Assembly (NCBI RefSeq): GCF_000719865.1
Contig: NZ_JOID01000014.1
Span: forward strand, 1-64,000
DNA from: Streptomyces albus subsp. albus
GTDB taxonomy: Bacteria; Actinomycetota; Actinomycetes; Streptomycetales; Streptomycetaceae
Length of the DNA: 64,000 bases
Reading direction: 5' to 3'
In this document: positions 1 through 8,307 of the stretch, piece by piece
Position numbering within the stretch: position 1 is the first letter of the stretch
Layout of the letters: each line of letters opens with the position of its first letter
Notes under the pieces: model-generated
What the model saw: the letters and a program-made list of their open reading frames with translations, nothing else
What the model was told of the DNA's origin: nothing
Database searches by the model: none
Translations under genes and position numbers: made by a program

Positions 1-78
1 CGAACCCGGAAGCTAAGCCTTTCAGCGCCGATGGTACTGCAGGGGGGACCCTGTGGGAGAGTAGGACGCCGCCGAACT
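1..78 (+). rRNA. rrf: 5S ribosomal RNA, 3' part
   Basis: The window opens inside a 5S rRNA. The segment has the conserved loop-B/helix-III text CGAACCCGGAAGCUAAGCC, then the loop-E/helix-IV region and the 3' strand of helix I (ACGCCGCCGAACU), and is almost identical to known Streptomyces 5S rRNA. About the first 40 nt lie outside the window. It is normally the last gene of a 16S-23S-5S operon, and the strong terminator that follows fits this. Confidence 0.95.
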
Positions 79-85
79 CCTTGTG

Positions 86-131
86 AAGCCGGGTTTCCCG
101 GGCCAGTTGTGGCCGGGAAACCCGGCTTTTT
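86..131 (+). terminator. rrn operon terminator
   Basis: A stem-loop of about 18 bp has arms AAGCCGGGTTTCCCGG and CCGGGAAACCCGGCTT with one bulge, and is followed directly by a run of T. It starts 8 nt after the 5S 3' end, as expected for a Rho-independent rRNA terminator. Confidence 0.9.
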
Positions 132-228
132 GCATGTCCGGACGGTCCCGCGACCCTCCGCACTCGCCGGCGCCGCGCAACGGTAAAGTCGGGGGGTAAC
201 GTTGAAACGTCCTTCCGGGAGGCCACGG

Positions 229-837
229 GTGGAGCTCCAGGAGACCAGGGTCCAGACAGACCGTGTCCTCACCATCCCGAACATTCTCAGCATGGCGCGC
301 CTGCTGGGCGTGCCCCTCTTCCTGTGGCTGATTCTGCTGCCGGAGTTCGGCGGGCCCAAAGCCGACGGATGGGCGTTGCTGGTCCTGGCGCTCAGCGGCG
401 TCAGTGACTACCTCGACGGCAAGCTCGCCCGTCGCTGGAACCAGATCAGCAGCCTGGGGCGCATCCTCGACCCGGCGGCCGACCGCCTGTACATCCTCAC
501 CACGATCGTCGGCCTGACGTGGCGGGAGATCATCCCGCTCTGGCTGACCGCGGCGCTCCTTGCCCGTGATCTGATCCTTCTCGTGATGGTGGGCATCCTC
601 CGCCGGCACGGCTATCCGCCGCCCCAGGTCAACTTTCTCGGGAAGGCGGCCACCTTCAACCTCATGTACGCCTTCCCGTTGCTGCTGCTGAGTGACGGAA
701 GCGGATGGCTCCCGCAGCTCGCTGCTATTTTCGGATGGGCGTTCGCGGGATGGGGTACAAGTCTCTATTGGTGGGCAGGAACTCTCTATGTGGTTCAGGT
801 CCGCCGACTCGTGAAGGCGGATACCTCGACCGGCTGA
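229..837 (+). CDS. CDP-alcohol phosphatidyltransferase, cardiolipin-synthase type
   Basis: Membrane enzyme of the CDP-alcohol phosphatidyltransferase family, which transfers a phosphatidyl group from a CDP-lipid to an alcohol acceptor. The full signature D-x2-DG-x2-AR-x8-G-x3-D-x3-D is present (SDYLDGKLARRW...GRILDPAADR), followed by several hydrophobic segments. I chose GTG 229 because GGGAGG lies 6 nt upstream. A TTG at 202 in the same frame would add nine residues and lacks such a site. Place and sequence match the S. coelicolor gene next to the mannose-1-phosphate guanylyltransferase, described as a eukaryote-like cardiolipin synthase, and M. tuberculosis pgsA2 holds the same place. The acceptor (phosphatidylglycerol or another) is inferred from family and position. 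Confidence 0.88.
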   Translation: MELQETRVQTDRVLTIPNILSMARLLGVPLFLWLILLPEFGGPKADGWALLVLALSGVSDYLDGKLARRWNQISSLGRILDPAADRLYILTTIVGLTWREIIPLWLTAALLARDLILLVMVGILRRHGYPPPQVNFLGKAATFNLMYAFPLLLLSDGSGWLPQLAAIFGWAFAGWGTSLYWWAGTLYVVQVRRLVKADTSTG

Positions 838-966
838 GCCTGCCCCGACGCTGTGGCCCCGGCTGAACGCCGGGTTTCCGCGTGCCAGTGCGGTGGGTGC
901 CATCCCGGCGGACTGGCCGAGCTCGGTCGGTGTGACCGTCGTCTCTTCAAGGAGGACGCTTCCGAC

Positions 967-3462
967 ATGAAGGCCGTCGTGATGGCCGGCGGCGAAGGCA
1001 CACGCCTTCGCCCCATGACCTCAAGCATGCCCAAGCCACTGCTGCCGGTGGCGAACCGGCCAATCATGGAGCATGTTCTGAGGCTGCTCAAGCGGCATGG
1101 GCTGAGCGAGACCGTGGTGACGGTGCAGTTTCTCGCCTCCCTCGTCAAAAACTACTTCGGTGACGGGGAAGAGCTCGGAATGGAGCTCACCTATGCCAAC
1201 GAGGAAAAGCCCCTCGGCACCGCCGGCAGCGTCAAGAACGCGGAGGAAGCCCTCAAGGACGATTCCTTCCTCGTCATCTCCGGTGACGCGCTCACCGATT
1301 TCGACCTCACCGAACTCATCAACTTCCACAAGGAAAAGGGCGCACTGGTCACCGTCTGTCTGACCAGAGTGCCCAATCCCCTCGAATTCGGCATCACCAT
1401 CGTCGACGAGGAAGGGAAGGTCGAGAGGTTCCTGGAGAAGCCGACATGGGGGCAGGTGTTCTCGGACACCGTCAACACCGGTATTTACGTCATGGAGCCC
1501 GAGGTCTTCGACTATGTCGAGGCCGACGTCTCGGTCGACTGGTCCGGCGATGTCTTCCCGCAGCTGATGAAGGAAGGCAAGCCGATTTACGGCTATATCG
1601 CCGAGGGCTACTGGGAGGATGTCGGCACGCACGAGAGCTACGTCAAGGCGCAGGCCGATGTGCTCGAGGGCAAGGTCGACGTCGAGATCGACGGTTTCGA
1701 GATCTCCCCCGGTGTCTGGGTTGCCGAGGGCGCCGAGGTGAGCCCGGAGGCGGTGCTGCGCGGACCGCTCTACATCGGCGACTACGCCAAGGTGGAATCC
1801 GGGGTCGAGATCCGGGAGCACACCGTCGTCGGGTCGAACGTCGTGGTCAAGAGCGGCGCCTTCCTGCACAAGGCCGTCGTGCACGACAATGTGTACATCG
1901 GTCAGCAGAGCAATCTGCGCGGCTGCGTCATCGGCAAGAACACCGACATCATGCGGGCCGCCCGGATCGAGGACGGGGCCGTGATCGGCGACGAGTGTCT
2001 CGTCGGCGAAGAATCGATTGTGCAGGGCAACGTCCGCGTCTACCCGTTCAAGACCATCGAGGCGGGCGCCTTCGTCAACACCTCGGTGATCTGGGAGTCC
2101 CGCAGCCAGGCGCAGCTCTTCGGCGCCCGCGGGGTGAGCGGCATCCTCAACGTCGAGATCACTCCTGAGCTGGCGGTGCGGCTGGCCGGGGCCTACGCGA
2201 CCACCCTGAAGAAGGGGTCGACGGTCACCACGGCCCGTGACCACTCCCGCGGTGCCCGCGCGCTCAAGAGGGCAGTGATCTCCGCCCTCCAGACCAGTGC
2301 CATCGACGTGCGGGATCTGGAGAACGTGCCGCTGCCGGTGGCCCGCCAGCAGACAGCGCGCGGCAGTGCCGGCGGCATCATGATCCGTACGACACCCGGG
2401 GTCCCGGACTCGGTCGACATCATGTTCTTCGACGAGCGGGGGGCCGACCTGTCCCAGGCGGGGCAGCGCAAACTCGACCGCGTCTTCGCCCGCCAGGAGT
2501 ACCGCCGTGCCTTCCCCGGTGAGATCGGTGATCTCCGCTTCCCGGCCAGCGTGTTCGACGCGTACACCGGTTCACTGCTGCGTGCCGTCGACACCACGGG
2601 TGTCGCCGAGGCCGGGCTGAAGATCGTGGTCGACGCGTCCAACGGCAGCGCGGGACTGGTCCTTCCCAGTCTCCTCGGACGGCTCGGGGTCGACGCTCTC
2701 ACGATCAACCCGGGTCTCGACGAGTCGCGTCCCACCGAGACGGCGGACGCGCGCCGTTCCGGTCTGGTGCGGCTCGGCGAGATCGTCGCCTCGGCGCGCG
2801 CCGCGTTCGGGGTGCGCTTCGACCCCGTCGGTGAGCGGCTGTCCCTGGTCGACGAGCGGGGACGGATCGTGGAGGACGACCGGGCGCTGCTGGTCATGCT
2901 CGACCTGGTGGCGGCCGAGCGGCGCAGCGGACGGGTGGCGCTGCCCGTGACCACCACCAGGATCGCCGAGCAGGTCGCCGCCTACCACGGCACGCAGGTG
3001 GAGTGGACGACGACGTCACCGGACGACCTGACCCGGGTGAGCCGTGCGGAGTCCACTGTCTTCGGCGGTGACGGCAAGGGCGGTTTCATCGTCCCTGAGT
3101 TCAGCAGTGTCTTCGACGGTACGGCGGCGTTCGTCCGGCTGATCGCCCTGGTCGCCCGGACGCAACTGACGCTCAGTCAGATCGACGCGCGGATCCCGCG
3201 GGCCCATGTGCGGCGCCGGGACATCGCCACCCCGTGGGCGGTCAAGGGCCTCGTCATGCGCCGGGTCGTGGAGGCCGCCGGGGACCGGCACGTGGACACC
3301 ACGGACGGCGTGCGGGTCGTTGAGGCCGACGGCCGCTGGATCATGGTCCTCCCGGACCCGGCGGAGGCCGTCACCCACCTCTGGGCGGAAGGGCCCGACG
3401 ACGCCTCCGCGCAGGAGCTGCTCGACGAGTGGGCCGCGGTGGTGGACAGCGCCGGCCGCTGA
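967..3462 (+). CDS. manC: Mannose-1-phosphate guanylyltransferase-like protein with degenerate phosphomannomutase domain
   Basis: An 831-residue fusion. Residues 1-230 are a nucleotidyltransferase with GGEGTRLRP at 8-16, the PKP lysine near 23 and SGDALTDFD near 105. Residues 250-365 are left-handed beta-helix hexapeptide repeats. The rest is laid out like phosphoglucomutase/phosphomannomutase. The N-terminal half should make an NDP-sugar, most likely GDP-mannose. In the mutase half the active-site TASHNP loop reads IRTTPGVPD (about 473-481) and the metal loop DGDGDR reads DPVGER (about 619-624), so mutase catalysis looks lost. ATG 967 follows AAGGAGG by 11 nt. The same product sits beside the cardiolipin-synthase gene in S. 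coelicolor. The terminator at 3485 separates it from the DUF881 operon. Confidence 0.85.
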   Translation: MKAVVMAGGEGTRLRPMTSSMPKPLLPVANRPIMEHVLRLLKRHGLSETVVTVQFLASLVKNYFGDGEELGMELTYANEEKPLGTAGSVKNAEEALKDDSFLVISGDALTDFDLTELINFHKEKGALVTVCLTRVPNPLEFGITIVDEEGKVERFLEKPTWGQVFSDTVNTGIYVMEPEVFDYVEADVSVDWSGDVFPQLMKEGKPIYGYIAEGYWEDVGTHESYVKAQADVLEGKVDVEIDGFEISPGVWVAEGAEVSPEAVLRGPLYIGDYAKVESGVEIREHTVVGSNVVVKSGAFLHKAVVHDNVYIGQQSNLRGCVIGKNTDIMRAARIEDGAVIGDECLVGEESIVQGNVRVYPFKTIEAGAFVNTSVIWESRSQAQLFGARGVSGILNVEITPELAVRLAGAYATTLKKGSTVTTARDHSRGARALKRAVISALQTSAIDVRDLENVPLPVARQQTARGSAGGIMIRTTPGVPDSVDIMFFDERGADLSQAGQRKLDRVFARQEYRRAFPGEIGDLRFPASVFDAYTGSLLRAVDTTGVAEAGLKIVVDASNGSAGLVLPSLLGRLGVDALTINPGLDESRPTETADARRSGLVRLGEIVASARAAFGVRFDPVGERLSLVDERGRIVEDDRALLVMLDLVAAERRSGRVALPVTTTRIAEQVAAYHGTQVEWTTTSPDDLTRVSRAESTVFGGDGKGGFIVPEFSSVFDGTAAFVRLIALVARTQLTLSQIDARIPRAHVRRRDIATPWAVKGLVMRRVVEAAGDRHVDTTDGVRVVEADGRWIMVLPDPAEAVTHLWAEGPDDASAQELLDEWAAVVDSAGR

Positions 3463-3484
3463 GCCGTTCCCCTCCCGGGACGCC

Positions 3485-3519
3485 GGGGGTGGCCCGCCGC
3501 GCGCCGGCGGGCCACCCCC
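3485..3519 (+). terminator. Terminator after the manC-like gene
   Basis: A perfect 15-bp stem (GGGGGTGGCCCGCCG and its complement) with a 5-nt loop begins 23 nt after the stop codon. There is no long T-run, as is usual at this G+C content. Confidence 0.75.
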
Positions 3520-3580
3520 GATTGTCCGTATCGGTGGGCACATTCGGCGGTGACGGCCCTCACGTGCGACGATGTGCGGC

Positions 3581-4504
3581 ATGTCGCAGCAGTCCCCCGA
3601 TCGGAGCACTCCCGCGCGCCGGTCGCGCCCCGACGCGTCCATGTCACTGCTGACGAACGTCACGGAGCACAGCCTGGACGAGGGCTACGCGGAGGCTGCC
3701 GCCCGTCGTGCGGCCGACGGCTCGGCCGGCCTGCCGAAGACCCTGCGGTCGAAGCTGGGGCTCGCGGCCGGCCTGGTGCTCGCGGCGGTTGTCGTCACCG
3801 TCGGGGCCGCCCAGGCCAGAGTGGAGGCCCCGGTCCGTGCCAAGGAGCGCGAGGAACTGATCCAGCGGATCGAGGACGGGACGGAGCGTTCGGACGCGCT
3901 GGAGGAGAGCGTCGAGCGGTTGCGCCGGGAGGTCGGCGCGGCGCAGCGCGAGGCACTGGAGAAGCACGGGGGCTCCCAGGGGGAGCTGACCGCGCTGCTG
4001 GCGGGCGCGACCCCCGTGCACGGCCCGGGTGTGCGGCTGGTGGTGAACGACGCCGAGAGCACCGAGGCGGGCGGCGACGGGCCTCGGGAGAGCAGCAGCT
4101 TCGCCGACAGCGGCCGGGTTCGTGACCGGGACATGCAGCGCGTCGTCAACGGGCTGTGGGGGGCCGGGGCCGAGGCGGTCTCGATCAACGGCCAGCGGCT
4201 CACCGCGGTCTCGGCGATCAGAAGGGCCGGCGAGGCGATACTGGTCGACAACAGGCCGCTGGCGCCGCCGTACACGGTGCTCGCGGTGGGGGACGGGCAG
4301 CGGTTGCGCCAGGCCTTCCAGAACAGTGCCGACGGCCAGTACCTGAAGGTGCTGCAGGACAACTACGGCGTCCGTGCGAGCATCTCGGCGCAGGACCGGG
4401 TCGACCTGCCGGCCGCGCCGAGCCTGATCATTCGTAACGCGAAACCGCTGGGCGGTGGCGGCGCCGAGAAGAGCACCGCCGACACAGGGAAGGGCATATC
4501 GTGA
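3581..4504 (+). CDS. DUF881 membrane-anchored protein (first copy)
   Basis: About 307 residues: a cytoplasmic N-terminus of about 55 residues, one transmembrane helix (LGLAAGLVLAAVVVTVGAA), a coiled coil rich in E and R (RVEAPVRAKEREELIQRIED onward), then the DUF881 globular domain (PGVRLVVNDAES, the INGQRL-type strand, and DNYGVRASISAQD). The family is always linked to the small basic protein and resembles Rv1823 and Rv1825. The molecular role is unknown, and a cell-envelope or division role is only suggested by its neighbours. ATG 3572 and ATG 3581 are both in frame and neither has a strong ribosome binding site. It overlaps the next gene by 4 nt (GTGA), so the two are translationally coupled. 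Confidence 0.85.
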   Translation: MSQQSPDRSTPARRSRPDASMSLLTNVTEHSLDEGYAEAAARRAADGSAGLPKTLRSKLGLAAGLVLAAVVVTVGAAQARVEAPVRAKEREELIQRIEDGTERSDALEESVERLRREVGAAQREALEKHGGSQGELTALLAGATPVHGPGVRLVVNDAESTEAGGDGPRESSSFADSGRVRDRDMQRVVNGLWGAGAEAVSINGQRLTAVSAIRRAGEAILVDNRPLAPPYTVLAVGDGQRLRQAFQNSADGQYLKVLQDNYGVRASISAQDRVDLPAAPSLIIRNAKPLGGGGAEKSTADTGKGIS

Positions 4505-4833
4505 TCGCCGTACTGGGCCTCGTCGTGGGAGTCGTGGTCGGACTGCTGGTCCGGCCGGAGGTGCCCGCGGTGGTGGAGCCGTATCTGCCCATCGCCGTGG
4601 TGGCCGCGCTGGACGCGGTGTTCGGCGGTCTGCGGGCGATGCTGGACGGCATCTTCGACGACAAGGTCTTCGTGGTGTCGTTCCTGTCGAACGTGGTGGT
4701 GGCCGCTTTGATCGTCTTCCTCGGTGACAAGCTCGGAGTCGGCGCGCAGCTGTCCACCGGCGTCGTCGTGGTGCTCGGCATCCGGATCTTCTCCAACGCG
4801 GCCGCCATCCGCCGCCACATCTTCCGGGCGTGA
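4501..4833 (+). CDS. sbp: Small basic protein (DUF1290), integral membrane
   Basis: 110 residues with three hydrophobic segments: MIAVLGLVVGVVVGLLV, then a PYLPIAVVAALDAVFGG stretch, then VVVAALIVFLGD running into GVVVVLGIRIF. It ends in a basic tail (RRHIF). This is the conserved DUF1290 protein found between two DUF881 genes in actinobacteria and also near divisome genes in Firmicutes. The biochemical function is not established. GTG 4501 overlaps the upstream stop by 4 nt, and its own stop overlaps the next GTG by 4 nt, so the three genes form a tight operon. Confidence 0.88.
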   Translation: MIAVLGLVVGVVVGLLVRPEVPAVVEPYLPIAVVAALDAVFGGLRAMLDGIFDDKVFVVSFLSNVVVAALIVFLGDKLGVGAQLSTGVVVVLGIRIFSNAAAIRRHIFRA

Positions 4834-5819
4834 GGCCGATGAACGACGACAGGACACCGGAGCGGGACGGCGCCGGCGCGGACCGCGGCCGGTCCCCGGA
4901 GGCCGGCGCGGAGCCGCGGCGCGAGCCGGGACCGGCGCGGCAGCCGCTGCCCGAGGAGAAGGCTCCGCGCCCGGACGGGGAACCGCGGGCCGGGGAGCCC
5001 TCGGCGGCCGGTGCCCCGTCGGGCCCGACCGCCTCCGCTTCCGGAGCCGGCGCGGAAGCGTCCGCCACGGCGCCGGAGGCCCCGCCGACCGGGGAGGCCA
5101 TGACGGGGCGCCGGCGTCTGCGGGCCGCCCTGTGGCCGCCGCGGTTCAGCCGGGCGCAGCTCATCGTGGCGCTGCTGCTGTGCGTGCTCGGTCTGGGCCT
5201 GGCGATCCAGGTCCGGTCCACGAGCGACGCCAGCGTGCTCCGCGGCGCCCGCCAGGAGGATCTCGTCCGGATCCTCGACGAGATCGGCGATCAGACCCAG
5301 CGGCTGCAGGACGAGAAGCAGCGCCTGGAGGAGCAGCGCACCGAGCTGGAGAACAGTTCCGACCAGGCGGAGGAAGCGCGCCGTCAGACGGAGCAGAAGG
5401 AACAGCAACTCGGCGTGCTGGCCGGGACGGTGGCCGCCGAGGGCCCCGGGCTCACCATCGTCGTCAGCGCCCCGCAGGGGGCCGTCGACGCGGACAAGCT
5501 GCTGGACGCCATACAGGAGCTGCGGGCCGCCGGCGCCGAGGCGATCCAGATCAACGACGTCCGGGTGGTGGCGGGCACGTTCTTCACGCAGGACGGCGAC
5601 CGGGTCCGTATCGACGGGCAGGGTGTGGAACAGCCGTTCCGGATCAAGGCGATCGGCGACCCGCAGGATCTGGAGCCCGCTCTCAACATTCCCGGGGGTG
5701 TGGTGCAGAGCATGGAAAAGGAGCAGGCCACCGTGTCCGTCAGCCGCGAGGAGAAGATCGTCGTGGACGCCTTGCGGGCAGCGGATCGGCCTGACTACGC
5801 TCGGTCGTCACCGCAGTGA
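4830..5819 (+). CDS. DUF881 membrane-anchored protein (second copy)
   Basis: 329 residues. A long acidic, Ala/Pro/Gly-rich cytoplasmic N-terminus (about 90 residues, low complexity) precedes one transmembrane helix (AQLIVALLLCVLGLGLAIQV), then a heptad-like coiled coil of E, Q, R and L residues (about 145-190) and a DUF881 domain with GPGLTIVVSAP, AEAIQINDVRV and QATVSVSREEKI. It is a paralogue of the gene two places upstream, so the operon probably encodes a complex with the small basic protein. GTG 4830 overlaps the preceding stop. ATG 4839 is a weaker alternative. Confidence 0.84.
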   Translation: MRPMNDDRTPERDGAGADRGRSPEAGAEPRREPGPARQPLPEEKAPRPDGEPRAGEPSAAGAPSGPTASASGAGAEASATAPEAPPTGEAMTGRRRLRAALWPPRFSRAQLIVALLLCVLGLGLAIQVRSTSDASVLRGARQEDLVRILDEIGDQTQRLQDEKQRLEEQRTELENSSDQAEEARRQTEQKEQQLGVLAGTVAAEGPGLTIVVSAPQGAVDADKLLDAIQELRAAGAEAIQINDVRVVAGTFFTQDGDRVRIDGQGVEQPFRIKAIGDPQDLEPALNIPGGVVQSMEKEQATVSVSREEKIVVDALRAADRPDYARSSPQ

Positions 5820-5962
5820 GAGGCGGCCGGTCGCCGGGGCGCGGGCGGTACGCGCGAGGGGCTCGCCGGGCCGTTGCGGCTGCGGGGGGTCGGAGCACCG
5901 GGAGAGCGGTGCGTGGTGGAAACTGTCTGGTGGGCGCGGACGTTGTCTTCATGTCCGGGTCG

Positions 5963-5977
5963 GCACACGAAGTGTGC
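5963..5977. promoter_or_regulatory. Palindrome upstream of garA-like gene
   Basis: A perfect inverted repeat GCACAC-gaa-GTGTGC lies about 57 nt before the FHA gene start, in the 214-bp gap after the DUF881 operon. It could be an operator or an mRNA leader hairpin. No regulator is identified. Confidence 0.35.
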
Positions 5978-6033
5978 AACGAGGTTTCGTCCTGCCCCAC
6001 GGGCGGGTCTGTTTCGGTCAAGGGGAATCGCCC

Positions 6034-6849
6034 GTGAAGTTGTTCGGGAAGTTGTTCGGTAAGAGTGCTCGGGAAGAGGCGGGCGGTGCCCGTCACCGGG
6101 CCGGGGGCCCGGAGGAGAGCGGCGGCCGGCAGGCGGAGCGGCCGCTGTTCCGCGACGAGGTGGCGGGGACCGGCGATGGCGGCGGCGCGTCCTCTGTTGA
6201 CCCTGCCGCGTCCGGACGCATAGGTTCATCAACCTCAAGTGCGGGTGGAGAGTTCGGGTCCGGTCCGTACGCGTCCCAGGCCCCCGGTGGGCCGTCGCAG
6301 CAGGAGGCACAGTCCATGTCGGCCTTGCCGGTTTGTACGAGGTGCGGGCACCGGAACGCCGAGGCCAGCCGCTTCTGCTCCAACTGCGGTGCGCCGCTGC
6401 GCGGTGCGCCCTCGGAGCGCCCGTCGGAGACCACCTCGACGATCTCGATCTCGGGCCTGGAGGCCTACGAGGCGGAGGCCACGGGCCAGACCGTGCCGCC
6501 GCTCTCACCGGAGGCGCAGGCCGCCGTCGACGCCCTGCCGCCGGGCTCGGCCCTGCTGGTCGTGCGGCGCGGCCCGAACTCCGGCAGCCGCTTCCTGCTG
6601 GACGGCGAGCTGACCACGGCCGGCCGCCACCCGCAGAGCGACATCTTCCTGGACGACGTGACGGTCTCCCGGCGCCATGTGGAGTTCCGCCGCGGCTCGG
6701 ACGGCGGCTTCACCGTGGCCGACGTCGGCAGCCTCAACGGCACCTACGTCAACCGGGAGCGCATCGACTCGGTGCCGCTGACCAATGGTGACGAGGTGCA
6801 GATCGGCAAGTACCGGCTGGTCTTCTACGCGAGCCAGCGGAGCATCTGA
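6034..6849 (+). CDS. garA: FHA-domain protein, GarA/OdhI-like, with zinc ribbon
   Basis: 271 residues. N-terminal MKLFGKLFGKS, a low-complexity linker, a zinc ribbon near residues 103-120 (CTRCGHRNAEASRFCSNC), the motif ETTSTISISG, then a C-terminal FHA domain with GRHPQSDIFLDDVTVSRRHVEF and SLNGTYVN. ETTS matches the threonine motif through which Ser/Thr kinases control GarA and OdhI, inhibitors of 2-oxoglutarate dehydrogenase and regulators of glutamate metabolism. By homology this is a phospho-switch protein of the TCA/nitrogen node. Mycobacterial GarA lacks the zinc ribbon. GTG 6034 follows AAGGGG by 8 nt. The next gene is 17 nt downstream and so probably cotranscribed. Confidence 0.85.
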   Translation: MKLFGKLFGKSAREEAGGARHRAGGPEESGGRQAERPLFRDEVAGTGDGGGASSVDPAASGRIGSSTSSAGGEFGSGPYASQAPGGPSQQEAQSMSALPVCTRCGHRNAEASRFCSNCGAPLRGAPSERPSETTSTISISGLEAYEAEATGQTVPPLSPEAQAAVDALPPGSALLVVRRGPNSGSRFLLDGELTTAGRHPQSDIFLDDVTVSRRHVEFRRGSDGGFTVADVGSLNGTYVNRERIDSVPLTNGDEVQIGKYRLVFYASQRSI

Positions 6850-6866
6850 CCGCCAGGGAAAGGCCC

Positions 6867-7607
6867 ATGCGTCAGACACCGTCGGGCGGCGCCGGTTCCG
6901 GCGCCGCCCCCGAGAGCCGGTTGCTCAGCATCGGCAGGGTCCTGGGCCTTCTCCGGGAGGAGTTCCCGGAGATCACCATCTCCAAGATCCGTTTCCTGGA
7001 GGCGGAGGGCCTGGTCGAGCCGCGGCGGACTCCGTCGGGCTACCGCAAGTTCAGCCCGGACGATGTCGAACGCCTCGCACGGGTCCTGCGGATGCAGCGC
7101 GACCACTATCTGCCGCTCAAGGTGATCCGCGAGCATCTGGACGCCCTGGAGCGCGGTGAGCAGCCGGAGGTCCCCGCGCCGGGCCGGGCCCGGGACCTGC
7201 TGGAGGGTGTGCTGGACTCCGGTGACGCGGAACCGGCCCCGTGCCGGACGGATCGCGCCGGGCTGCTCGCCGGGGCCGGGGTCGAGGAGCGGGAACTGGC
7301 CGAATGGGAGTCGTACGGCCTGCTCTCGCCCTTGGAGGACGGAAGCTACGGTCCCGACGCCCTCACGATCGCCCGGCTGCTCGGGGAGATCGGCCGCTTC
7401 GGTCTGGAACCCCGGCACCTGCGGGTCATGAAGGCGGCCGCGGACCGTGAGGCCGGCCTGGTGGAACAGGTCGTCTCGCCGCTGCGGCGGCACCGCAACC
7501 CCCAGACGCGCGCGCACGCCGAATCCACCGCGCGCGAGCTGGCGACCCTGTCGCTGCGGCTTCACGCCGCCCTCGTGCAGGCGTCGCTCGGGGTGCGCCT
7601 GCGCTGA
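6867..7607 (+). CDS. ftsR: MerR-family regulator, FtsR/Rv1828-like
   Basis: 246 residues. An N-terminal winged-helix MerR domain (LLSIGRVLGLLREEFPEITISKIRFLEAEGLVEPRRTPSGYRKFS, about 20-70) is followed by a C-terminal region shared with the actinobacterial Rv1828/cg1631 group. The C. glutamicum member, FtsR, activates ftsZ, and the gene stays next to garA/odhI throughout the phylum. The C-terminal part has the NPQTRAHAESTARELATLSLRLHAALVQASLGV helix typical of this group, with no cysteine-rich metal loop, so a metal sensor is unlikely. It starts at ATG 6867 after AGGGAAAGG, 17 nt after the FHA gene. Confidence 0.85.
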   Translation: MRQTPSGGAGSGAAPESRLLSIGRVLGLLREEFPEITISKIRFLEAEGLVEPRRTPSGYRKFSPDDVERLARVLRMQRDHYLPLKVIREHLDALERGEQPEVPAPGRARDLLEGVLDSGDAEPAPCRTDRAGLLAGAGVEERELAEWESYGLLSPLEDGSYGPDALTIARLLGEIGRFGLEPRHLRVMKAAADREAGLVEQVVSPLRRHRNPQTRAHAESTARELATLSLRLHAALVQASLGVRLR

Positions 7608-7657
7608 CTGTGCGCTTCCGCGGGGTGCCCGACTACCCAAAACGGCCGGGCAGGTCC

Positions 7658-7669
7658 TAGGGTTGCTGT
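7658..7669 (+). promoter_or_regulatory. -10 element for a leaderless DUF151 transcript
   Basis: TAGGGT at 7658-7663 lies exactly 6 nt before GTG 7670, and no ribosome binding site is present. A start at or next to the first codon is predicted. No clear -35 is seen. Confidence 0.5.
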
Positions 7670-8143
7670 GTGAACGAGCTCGACGTCGTGGGTGTCCGGG
7701 TGGAAATGCCCTCCAACCAACCGATCGTGCTCCTGCGTGAGGTGGGAGGCGACCGGTACCTTCCCATCTGGATCGGACCGGGGGAGGCGACCGCGATCGC
7801 CTTCGCCCAGCAGGGCATGGCCCCGGCCCGGCCGCTGACGCACGACCTGTTCAAGGACGTGCTCGAAGCGGTGGGCCAGGAGCTGACCCAGGTCCGCATC
7901 ACGGATCTGCGGGAGGGTGTCTTCTACGCGGAGCTGGTCTTCGCGAGTGGTGTCGAGGTGAGCGCCCGCCCGTCCGACGCCATAGCCCTCGCCCTGCGCA
8001 CCGGAACGCCGATCTACGGCAGTGACGGGGTGCTGGACGACGCCGGTATCGCGATCCCGGACGAGCAGGAGGACGAGGTGGAGAAGTTCCGCGAGTTCCT
8101 CGACCAGATCTCGCCGGAGGACTTCGGTACCAGCAATCAGTGA
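7670..8143 (+). CDS. DUF151 / bifunctional-nuclease-family protein
   Basis: 157 residues, almost all one DUF151 domain: NELDVVGVRVEMPSNQPIVLLRE, the IGPGEATAIAFAQQG segment, RPLTHDLFKDVLEAVG, and SARPSDAIALALRTGTPIY. It is the orthologue of Rv1829. Plant and archaeal relatives have been reported to have nuclease activity, but the bacterial role is not settled. It is probably leaderless (see 7658), so it can be expressed apart from the garA-merR unit upstream. Confidence 0.85.
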   Translation: MNELDVVGVRVEMPSNQPIVLLREVGGDRYLPIWIGPGEATAIAFAQQGMAPARPLTHDLFKDVLEAVGQELTQVRITDLREGVFYAELVFASGVEVSARPSDAIALALRTGTPIYGSDGVLDDAGIAIPDEQEDEVEKFREFLDQISPEDFGTSNQ

Positions 8144-8210
8144 CCCGGGCGGCAGTCGCCGCGCATTCGCTGAGCCGTTCCCCGTCCGTGGTTACGGAAA
8201 ACCACCCTCG

Positions 8211-8225
8211 GGGTGAGTATCACCC
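8211..8225. promoter_or_regulatory. Palindrome upstream of second MerR gene
   Basis: A perfect inverted repeat GGGTGA-gta-TCACCC lies 23 bp upstream of the -35 hexamer of the next gene. The position suits an activator or autoregulator site. The adjacent MerR protein is the natural candidate, but this is not shown. Confidence 0.45.
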
Positions 8226-8247
8226 GGCGTGCCGAGCGCGGCGATCG

Positions 8248-8276
8248 TTGACGCACCCCCGGCTACTGCCTACCGT
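8248..8276 (+). promoter_or_regulatory. Promoter of second MerR gene
   Basis: TTGACG (8248-8253), a 17-nt spacer, then TACCGT (8271-8276): a good match to the principal-sigma consensus of streptomycetes. The predicted start is near 8283, about 25 nt before GTG 8308. Confidence 0.65.
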
Positions 8277-8307
8277 CGACAAGGCAGGTCAAGGACGGGA
8301 GGTCGGC

